This document shows positions 6,347 through 13,268 of a DNA stretch of 13,268 nucleotides, piece by piece (the first letter of the stretch is position 1; each line of letters begins with the position of its first letter). The DNA comes from Sergeia podlipaevii. Lineage: Eukaryota; Euglenozoa; Kinetoplastea; Trypanosomatida; Trypanosomatidae. Below the pieces are notes generated by a model that was given only the letters and a program-made list of their open reading frames with translations, searched no databases and was not told the origin of the DNA. The stretch is from NCBI GenBank assembly GCA_030849805.1, contig JASANZ010001750.1:1-13268 (forward strand), in the 5' to 3' direction. A program made the position numbers and the translations under genes.

Positions 6347-9300
6347 ATGCCGGGGTCTCGGTTCGGGCCATCCTCACCGTCGCAGTTGAGCGAAGGTGAC
6401 TCCCTCCCCTCGAGTATGACGTTTTCATTTGCTGAGGCTGCCTCGGCACCAGAGGATGTCTTTCGCGTTCTTCTCCATCCAGTCTTCAACGCTGAGGCAG
6501 AACGTGGGCGGTTTCTTGCTATGAACTTTCTCCGCACTCGCATGTCCCTCATTCTTGAACTTGCCATCAGCGATACAGAGATGCTCTGCGCGAAGTACTC
6601 AAGACTATCAACTGGGGAGGCTCATGCTCTCTCCTTGGTAGCGTTGAAAGCGCTTTGTGGGCGGACCGCGCTCAACCGTGAGGGGACGCTGCAGGCATAC
6701 TCTGCCTCTTGCGGGCCCATTTGGGATTCCAAGACAACCCGCGACTTTTTTTCTACCAGGCGTGACTTCGTTGAGCAAGTGTGTGAAACGCTTTATGATG
6801 CCTGTGAAAGACTCGAGGAGGTCGTGCCTGCCGCAGTGCGTGGACGCTTAGGGTCTTACGTCTCTACCCCAGCCTCCAGCTCAACGAGCGATGGTCGTGG
6901 TACTGCTGCGGCTGCAGCTACTATCGTGACGACGGTGACACATCACGTACACGAAGGACAGCCCTCTACTAGACAGGTGAAGGAGAAGGCAAACACAGAG
7001 ATGAAAGCAGAAGAGGAGGGAACGGAGAGTCTGGAAGGTGCAGTGGAGGAGGGGGACGGGGACGAACAGGTGACTTATATGGCTTGTCGCAGTGGAGACA
7101 CAAGTACGAGTGTAAGCACAGCTGCGAGCGCTAGTAGGGGAATGACCGGAAGAGAAAGCCAAGGCGGAGATGCCCCGTGCTTCCCTTCATCCCCTCCATC
7201 GAGCACGTTGCGTCTGTGCGAGTTAGAGAATAATCAGGCGATTGCCACTAACCCCTTCTTTTCTTCTTTGCGAGGCCATCACAAGCTCACCCTCGCTGAG
7301 TTACCCGCGTACTTGGACAGGTACTGCTCCATTATTCAGGCTTTATTGCTCTTGACAGAGTCTATGCTTGTGGCGTCCGTGATGTGCAAGGACACCTTCT
7401 CCGTACTTCCATCACCCACTTCCCTTGTGCATTCCTCCGCAAGCAGCGACGACAACGATGGCATACTGGGAGGCGGTCATTCTGGTTGTCTGAGCTCGCG
7501 TTTTCTAGGAAGTGGCCGCAACGCACTTTACGGCTCCAGCTTCGGGACCTCGAGTACTGGGGACAAGATGGGCTGTAGCGGCGGTGATGACGACGGCGAT
7601 GCGGACAGCAGTGATGATGCGCTGCGCTTCATGGTGAAACACGCCATCCGCGCCTTCACGCACACGTTTCTCTCCATGACGACGGTGCAGCAGCAGTTGG
7701 CCCATTACAGTAATCATCACGCGCAGCATCATGGCTTGTGCATACTGAACTTAAAGCCACAGTCCAGTGGCCGTGGTGACAGTGAAGCAGTGGATCCGGC
7801 AGCAACAGTGGAGCTTGTCTCGAGTCTGGCTAGCGCTGTGGCGTGTGTGAATGCGAGTCTTCACAGTGGTAGAGCTACTGCAGTAGGGAGCTTTGCCGGT
7901 GACTGTGAAGTGTGCGAGCGCTTCCGTGTCGTGGAGTGCGAGATGTCGCGCAGTGTGGAGGCGAGCATGCACGTGTTGAAGCTTGCGGCTGTGGCTTTCG
8001 CCGCACACGATGAAGCCATCGCTGAAACTGCCATTGAGTATATCGACTCCCGCGGTCCGAACTTTACTGCACAGGCAACCATGTTGCTGGCACATGTTCT
8101 GACACCTGATGTGCTCGCTGCTCATCCTGCGACCTCACGTGGTGGACGTGCTTTGCAGTGGATTCTCAGCTTTGTTTTTGGCGGCTGCGACCACGCCGAC
8201 GTGGAGCGAAGGCGGCAACAGCGTCGGCGCTCTCGTTTGCGCCACAACAACAGCAGCAGCAGTTCTGGCATTTACAGTCTTAACAACAGCAATAGCAGCA
8301 ACAGCGATCGACGGACTACCCCAACGGTATCGTCGTCATCCACTTCGCCAGCTTCCTCACGTGGAGTGGGCGGGATCAGAGATGAGGATGAAGCGGAGTT
8401 TCAGCTACGTCAAGAGGCGGAGGAGCGGCAGGAGGCTGGTGTATTTCCGTCCCCCATCCCACAGGCCACGTGCCTGCGCGTGGAGTACATTCTTGCCTCG
8501 TGCTTTACGCGTTGTCATCCTCTCATGACGGTCATCGGTGTGGTCGCCGAGAGCGACGCTTACAGCTGCGGTATCACGGTGGCCAAGGCGGTGCTGCAGT
8601 ACGGCTTCACGCTGTCGCAGACCTCCGTACGTCTCATGGGGACCCCCGTGCTGAACACGATGTGGCTTACACCATTCACAGAGGCGATGATGAAAGGACT
8701 CAACGAGCTTGCCAATCTCAAGGAAGGCGGCGGTGGCCCCGCTCTTCACGTGACCCCTGTGTCCTCATCCGACAACAGTAGCTGGGCCACGTCTAGCAGC
8801 GAATCTGACAACGAGAATGATGGCGACGCACTACAACACGTCAACAAAACCAGCGCAAGTAGACCAGATAAGAGGAAGGAGAGGCGAGAGAGCAGCAGGG
8901 AGCAGGGGGAGCACACTGAGGGGAAAAGTGATGGAAGGAGCAGAGTGGAGACATTATCAAAGGGATCCTCCTTAGAGGCAGCACTAGCAGCGAACTCAAA
9001 GGCAAACAGACAAAAAATGGGCAGCACGCCGCCGCTGCACAACTTTGGCAGTGCATCAGATCGACCCCTCCAGCCACAAGAGTTCCAGCACGGCACGCCG
9101 GATGGGCTTCCATCGCGACGCCGACACTACCGCTTCCGATATCATCCAGTCGGGGAAATCACCGGCACAAGTGCCGCGGAGGCAGCGGAGTCAGCTTCTA
9201 GTCGTACAGAGCGTCGTTGCTTAGCTCTGCACTGGGGAAAGTGTGTGTTGCTAAGTGGCCGTACGCTAGGGAAGGCAGGTATTACCAAGGTAGCAGTACC

Positions 9301-12300
9301 ACGCGAGCACTACCACAATCTGCACCGTGTCAGCAAGCAACTCCAGGTGCTGTTACGTGAGGAATACGAGGAGAAGCAGGCAGCTGCACCGACGTCCCCG
9401 TTAGGCTCTGCACAAGCACACCGCTTTCACACGACGACGAAATCAGCATCATCGTCTTCAGCTCTGCGTGTCTCTCCTGCTGTTGAAGACGACGTTACTA
9501 CTACTACTACTGGTTCTAACTCTTCGCCTACTGCCGCGAGCGCGAGAGGTGCTGTGCTAAGAGGCAACGAGACATCTGGCCACAGAGTTATTGGTCCTTT
9601 TGGCATCCCTGAGCGGATGCCGGTTATGACCTCGCTGGTGTGCCTGGAGAGCGCCAAGCCCTTCTCACAGCGAGAGGACAGTGCTAAGTACATATTGCAT
9701 GCACGGCTTCCACCGGCTATGACAACAAGCGATATCAGCGTCAGTGAAGGCTCCGCAGCGTGGGCGTCACAAGACTTGCCTATTCTAACGACGATGGCGA
9801 CGACGGCAGTGAACACTGTGGCACGCAAAGGTGGACCCGGTTCCTCTTCATCGTCGCCACAGCAGCAGCAACATCACAGACTTCTGGTGCCTGTTCGCAG
9901 CACCACCGCACAGGAGCGAGTGCTCGATAGCGGACCCAATGACAGGAGCGAGAACGTAATTGACAGCGAGGCGAGCGACTTGTTATTCAACCAGCATCCA
10001 TTGTACTCCCGCAGCGACGTCAACAGCGGTAGCGATGGCACAGGCTGTAGTGGTGGCCTTCATCATCAGCATCGCTACATCACTAACGGTGCAGCTCCGA
10101 ATTTCGCTAACAGCATCAGGAATGAACGGATAAGCAGCAGTCCGAATAATTTTCTCAATCCACCAGCGCCGAAGTCGAATGCATCCTCTTGTGCCGCTCA
10201 TAGGCCGCCTGCGAAGCTCAAGGAGACGTACCGGCGGGCATTTATGGACTGCTTTGGATTTGGCCAACCCTCTACGGAGCTCTCCGCCTCTACCCCCTAC
10301 GTCACGGTCCCTGTTCACGAGATTGTGTTCGCGTCGCTCTTCAAGATTTTCTCCGCCGCAGGTGATGTGTTGCTTTGTGAGAAGCCACGATTGAACTCGA
10401 CCTTTGTCAACGAGCTCACCACGCTGCTGTATGAATTGCGCTTGGGCATGTTTGAGATGAAGTCTTCCATGGAGCTCATGACGAGCCAGGAGCACCGCTT
10501 TCGCTCACTCGCCGATTCCATGCTGAATGACAAGGATGACACCGCGCTGGACGAACCGCTGGACACACCTTACCAACTATTGTTCCCTGAAGAGTACTCT
10601 GTCATTCTTACTAAGGCGCTGCGCATTTCGAAGGTGATTGAACGCTGGCAGACGGATATCAAGCACGATCCTAACCACCCGGGGATAGGCCACCTATCTC
10701 TACTGCAGCATCTAAAGCGGCGCCTGGAGCGGCGGGAGTGGCCAAGTAATCGTGAGTTCTTGGTCTCAAGAGGAACGCTGAGGCTACTGCTGGGTGTCAC
10801 CGCACGCGATGAGGCCGGCAACGTCCACGGCAACACCCTCTATGTAGATGACCTGGACTTGGAGGGGATCAGAAAGGAGCACGTGGCGCCACGGCTCGGT
10901 GTACTTTCCTCCAAGGATGTGGTGAGTTCTGACGATGTCTTTGGGATGGCTGCTGCTGGGGCCACCCCTACCACCACCGCCCGCTCAAGCAGGCTAGCGC
11001 CAATAGACGTGGCCAGTCTTGATGTGGATGAGACGTCAACTGTTGCAAGCAGTAGAGCACATTCAATTATACGCACAGCATCAAAGGTGGACCGTGGCGG
11101 TGATGGTGGTGGTGGCGGTCACACCAGCACCTGCTCTGCTCCGACGTCTGAGGACAGTAATGCGCTTCAAGCAGGGGATATCTCTAGGCCATCATTAGCG
11201 CCGAGTTACATGCATCATCCTCTAAGCGGTATTAACAGGTGTGGTGACCTCACTGTGGAAACGTGGAGGGATGAGGACGCCTCTTTCATAGAGGGCGGAT
11301 ATCTTGAGCGGCGTACTTCCTTCATGGTGGGAGACGAGGAGAGCGGCGAGGCTGACAGCGACGGCTCCACAGGTGAGTCTTCGCCCACGGACCCAACGAG
11401 TTATGGGCAACAACAACAAAAAGAAGACAGCGGGGGCGACAGGAGTAGCGACAGCGATAAACATGAAGTAAAACAGAAGGGCGGTACGCTGTCACCTAAC
11501 GTGGACGAGGAAGACCGCCCGAGCTCTTTCGACCATTGTAGCCATGGTGGAAGCTTTCAGGATTCGTCCCCAGTGCGCTCTCCCAACCACAATATGCTGC
11601 CTCCTCTGTACTATCAACACATGAAAAGCCAACGCCCAGCTCCGTTGGATGCCCCATCACCGACTGCTGTGTCCACGCCGGCTTCTCTGCATCATCATCA
11701 TCATCCCAGCTCTCAGAAGGAGTGGGAGCATCAGCAGGAGAAGCTACGGGGACAACAGAAGCAGTGGATCCGTCTGGTCGGCACTGCGAAGGAGCTGCGG
11801 ACGATATTGGAGCGATCCACAGGCAATTGGCGCGTCGCTGCCCCAGACGATGTGATTCAGAAGCAACTGAACGAATCAGCAACATCAACAGCAGCAGCAG
11901 CGGTGGGAGAGGAGGCAGAAGGCGTGAATACATCTGAAACCAACAACGACAACACAGTGAAGAAAACCAAAGGTTTCCCTTCGACAGAAATTGGCATGAG
12001 GGACAGCGCCATGAGCACCACCACAGGCAACGGCCATGACAACAACAACAACAGTACGGGAGGTCAATGTGAAAGTACCGATTCCGGGGCTTCTGATTTT
12101 ACGACGAAATCGCCTGTGATGTTGGTGCTCTCCGCTCCCTTGCTACGGGCCCCTGCACCAGTCTCCCCAACCAGTTCTACTGAACATGCAGCGTCACTCA
12201 AGCGCACTTTCTCCCTCGCCGTTGATGGCAGCACGGGCACTTGCGCAGATGCAAAAGACGCGGAACCACCTTTGGCAGAGTGGCAGCTGCAGACACTACA

Positions 12301-13268
12301 TTCACTTTCCGTCCCACCAGCCGTTTTGTCTCCGCCACTACCACCGCCTTCGAGTGCCAGCACCGTGGCAGCAACAACAGCGGCAGGAATGAGTGCTGCG
12401 GTGGTGGATGCGAGCGGTGACGTGTTACGACGACCTCTGCGTCAGACATCTGCGAAGCACACAAGATCTGGGACCGCAACGTCCAAGAGGTCTGAGAAGA
12501 TGGCTGGTCAGCATCCGCCACAGCTGCCCCCTCTCCCACCTCCAGCAAGCTCTACGCCTGCTGCGGCACTCTCTGCAGCACAAATCAAGAAGAGCAAACT
12601 TCGCACGCTGCGCGAGCGCCTGCCCAACACGATGCGGCTCATTGCTACTGGGGCCTTTGGTCCAGTTGACGGCAACAAGAGCTTCTCCTTTCTGCGGTGT
12701 CACGTGCACTTTGAAGAGGAAGCGGAGGAGGAGGAGCAAGAGGAGAATAAATCCGCCGCAGGGGATGGCATGGATCGTTCCCCACGTACGGGTAAGCTCG
12801 ATGCGGGGGCATCACCCAAAACCACTGCGGCTGCTTGCTCTATCTCGCCTACAACTTCATTGCCATCCTCTTCAAAGGCTGCACACGCTCGCAAGCCTCG
12901 CACCTCTCCCCCTCCGCACGCTTCCAGTACGCCTACCTCGCCTGTGTGCAGCTGTTTCGGCTCGCCACAGCTCAGTTACCAACGCCTCTTGGCTCGCAAC
13001 AACGACGGCAGTGCCGCATCAACACAGCAGGCGAAGCCTGTGCACCATCATCATTCTACGAGCCCTCTCACACCCGCCTCGCCAGTCTTTGTTCATTATA
13101 GGACCTCCTCTGAACTCGCCGCAGCTTCAGATGAGCATCGCGCCACGCTGGCAGGCTCCTCACCATCATCGATGCAGGAGGCGTGCTTGAGAGAGAGAGC
13201 CGATCATGGAGCTTGTCACCACGAGCAGCAGCAGGCGGCGAGTGAGTGTGAGGAGGACGCAGTGAGAG
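6347..13268 (+). CDS. Giant unrecognised protein with low-complexity linkers, 3' end outside window
   Basis: I read 2307 codons from the ATG at 6347 without a stop; the frame is still open at the window end. The start is the first ATG after the likely splice acceptor, and M24 is the next in-frame choice. I do not recognise the family. Helix-rich, globular-looking blocks lie near residues 34-167, 287-347, 425-456, 488-613, 707-793, 956-1011, 1081-1123, 1290-1515 (the longest with little low complexity), 1791-1824 (charged, coiled-coil-like) and 2079-2122. Between them are S/T/G/A-rich, acidic or homopolymeric linkers, including SSSSS, TTTTT, HHHHH (1782-1786) and NNNN (1899-1902). Residues 1996-2001 and 2060-2069 are proline-rich, 2123-2133 is almost all Glu, and the visible C-terminal part is dense in SP/TP sites. 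I see no signal peptide or clear membrane span. A cytosolic scaffold or regulatory role is inference from architecture only. Microsatellite-like codon runs are broken by synonymous codons, consistent with selection on protein. Confidence 0.92.
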   Translation, partial: MPGSRFGPSSPSQLSEGDSLPSSMTFSFAEAASAPEDVFRVLLHPVFNAEAERGRFLAMNFLRTRMSLILELAISDTEMLCAKYSRLSTGEAHALSLVALKALCGRTALNREGTLQAYSASCGPIWDSKTTRDFFSTRRDFVEQVCETLYDACERLEEVVPAAVRGRLGSYVSTPASSSTSDGRGTAAAAATIVTTVTHHVHEGQPSTRQVKEKANTEMKAEEEGTESLEGAVEEGDGDEQVTYMACRSGDTSTSVSTAASASRGMTGRESQGGDAPCFPSSPPSSTLRLCELENNQAIATNPFFSSLRGHHKLTLAELPAYLDRYCSIIQALLLLTESMLVASVMCKDTFSVLPSPTSLVHSSASSDDNDGILGGGHSGCLSSRFLGSGRNALYGSSFGTSSTGDKMGCSGGDDDGDADSSDDALRFMVKHAIRAFTHTFLSMTTVQQQLAHYSNHHAQHHGLCILNLKPQSSGRGDSEAVDPAATVELVSSLASAVACVNASLHSGRATAVGSFAGDCEVCERFRVVECEMSRSVEASMHVLKLAAVAFAAHDEAIAETAIEYIDSRGPNFTAQATMLLAHVLTPDVLAAHPATSRGGRALQWILSFVFGGCDHADVERRRQQRRRSRLRHNNSSSSSGIYSLNNSNSSNSDRRTTPTVSSSSTSPASSRGVGGIRDEDEAEFQLRQEAEERQEAGVFPSPIPQATCLRVEYILASCFTRCHPLMTVIGVVAESDAYSCGITVAKAVLQYGFTLSQTSVRLMGTPVLNTMWLTPFTEAMMKGLNELANLKEGGGGPALHVTPVSSSDNSSWATSSSESDNENDGDALQHVNKTSASRPDKRKERRESSREQGEHTEGKSDGRSRVETLSKGSSLEAALAANSKANRQKMGSTPPLHNFGSASDRPLQPQEFQHGTPDGLPSRRRHYRFRYHPVGEITGTSAAEAAESASSRTERRCLALHWGKCVLLSGRTLGKAGITKVAVPREHYHNLHRVSKQLQVLLREEYEEKQAAAPTSPLGSAQAHRFHTTTKSASSSSALRVSPAVEDDVTTTTTGSNSSPTAASARGAVLRGNETSGHRVIGPFGIPERMPVMTSLVCLESAKPFSQREDSAKYILHARLPPAMTTSDISVSEGSAAWASQDLPILTTMATTAVNTVARKGGPGSSSSSPQQQQHHRLLVPVRSTTAQERVLDSGPNDRSENVIDSEASDLLFNQHPLYSRSDVNSGSDGTGCSGGLHHQHRYITNGAAPNFANSIRNERISSSPNNFLNPPAPKSNASSCAAHRPPAKLKETYRRAFMDCFGFGQPSTELSASTPYVTVPVHEIVFASLFKIFSAAGDVLLCEKPRLNSTFVNELTTLLYELRLGMFEMKSSMELMTSQEHRFRSLADSMLNDKDDTALDEPLDTPYQLLFPEEYSVILTKALRISKVIERWQTDIKHDPNHPGIGHLSLLQHLKRRLERREWPSNREFLVSRGTLRLLLGVTARDEAGNVHGNTLYVDDLDLEGIRKEHVAPRLGVLSSKDVVSSDDVFGMAAAGATPTTTARSSRLAPIDVASLDVDETSTVASSRAHSIIRTASKVDRGGDGGGGGHTSTCSAPTSEDSNALQAGDISRPSLAPSYMHHPLSGINRCGDLTVETWRDEDASFIEGGYLERRTSFMVGDEESGEADSDGSTGESSPTDPTSYGQQQQKEDSGGDRSSDSDKHEVKQKGGTLSPNVDEEDRPSSFDHCSHGGSFQDSSPVRSPNHNMLPPLYYQHMKSQRPAPLDAPSPTAVSTPASLHHHHHPSSQKEWEHQQEKLRGQQKQWIRLVGTAKELRTILERSTGNWRVAAPDDVIQKQLNESATSTAAAAVGEEAEGVNTSETNNDNTVKKTKGFPSTEIGMRDSAMSTTTGNGHDNNNNSTGGQCESTDSGASDFTTKSPVMLVLSAPLLRAPAPVSPTSSTEHAASLKRTFSLAVDGSTGTCADAKDAEPPLAEWQLQTLHSLSVPPAVLSPPLPPPSSASTVAATTAAGMSAAVVDASGDVLRRPLRQTSAKHTRSGTATSKRSEKMAGQHPPQLPPLPPPASSTPAAALSAAQIKKSKLRTLRERLPNTMRLIATGAFGPVDGNKSFSFLRCHVHFEEEAEEEEQEENKSAAGDGMDRSPRTGKLDAGASPKTTAAACSISPTTSLPSSSKAAHARKPRTSPPPHASSTPTSPVCSCFGSPQLSYQRLLARNNDGSAASTQQAKPVHHHHSTSPLTPASPVFVHYRTSSELAAASDEHRATLAGSSPSSMQEACLRERADHGACHHEQQQAASECEEDAVR
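10214..10891 (+). other. Longest globular-looking block of the giant protein
   Basis: Residues 1290-1515 form about 226 residues with normal composition, evenly spread hydrophobics and probable helices (for example VHEIVFASLFKIF, FVNELTTLLYELRLGMFEM and LTKALRISKVIERW), and a tail with LRLLLGVTARD. It starts after a long disordered linker and ends at another one beginning near residue 1516. I cannot assign a domain name. It is the best segment for homology detection in this protein. Confidence 0.5.

Noticed and set aside
7301..7387. Residues 319-347 as a membrane span
   Set aside because: The stretch is hydrophobic but carries D, R, Q and E at helix-like spacing, so an amphipathic helix is more likely.
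12620..12690. ATGAFGPV in the giant protein as a kinase glycine-rich loop
   Set aside because: The first Gly of GxGxxGxV is absent, and no kinase lysine or catalytic motifs are seen before the window ends.
12393..13190. Plus-strand open frame of about 265 codons in another phase within the giant gene
   Set aside because: The giant frame is open across the whole interval with coherent composition. This one is rich in R, S, L and H as expected from reading S/P/A codons out of phase.

Overview
The window looks like part of a directional gene cluster from a kinetoplastid (trypanosomatid) nucleus. The evidence is two long intronless genes on the same strand, each preceded by a long pyrimidine tract and a following AG of the kind used for spliced-leader trans-splicing. 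The spacers are very T-rich and full of microsatellites, and they contrast sharply with the GC-rich coding sequence. A huge, low-complexity-laden protein of the sort common in this group is also present. The protein style (short Q, H, N, S and T runs, C/G-ending codons) favours a Leishmania-like lineage, but I cannot fix the genus.

Layout. 1-2287 is non-coding spacer, probably the 3' UTR of an upstream gene plus the 5' leader of SEC61. It is dominated by 10-15 nt T runs and GT, TA, CT and CTTT microsatellites. 2288-3745 encodes the Sec61 alpha subunit of the ER protein-conducting channel, complete and convincing. 3746-6346 is a 2.6 kb spacer with no credible gene, holding more microsatellites and several hairpin-forming inverted repeats. 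6347-13268 is one uninterrupted reading frame of 2307 codons that runs off the window; its product is not recognised.

The two genes share a strand and presumably one polycistronic transcript, which in this group says little about shared function. Sec61 alpha builds the translocon. The large protein alternates helix-rich blocks with long disordered linkers, lacks a signal peptide or clear membrane spans, and is probably cytosolic or scaffold-like (inference).

The points most worth following up are the rewritten ribosome-contact loop of Sec61 alpha, the uncharacterised giant protein (especially residues 1290-1515), and a compact 40 nt two-tier hairpin at 5090-5129. I do not see mobile elements, CRISPR arrays, tRNAs or rRNAs that I can support.
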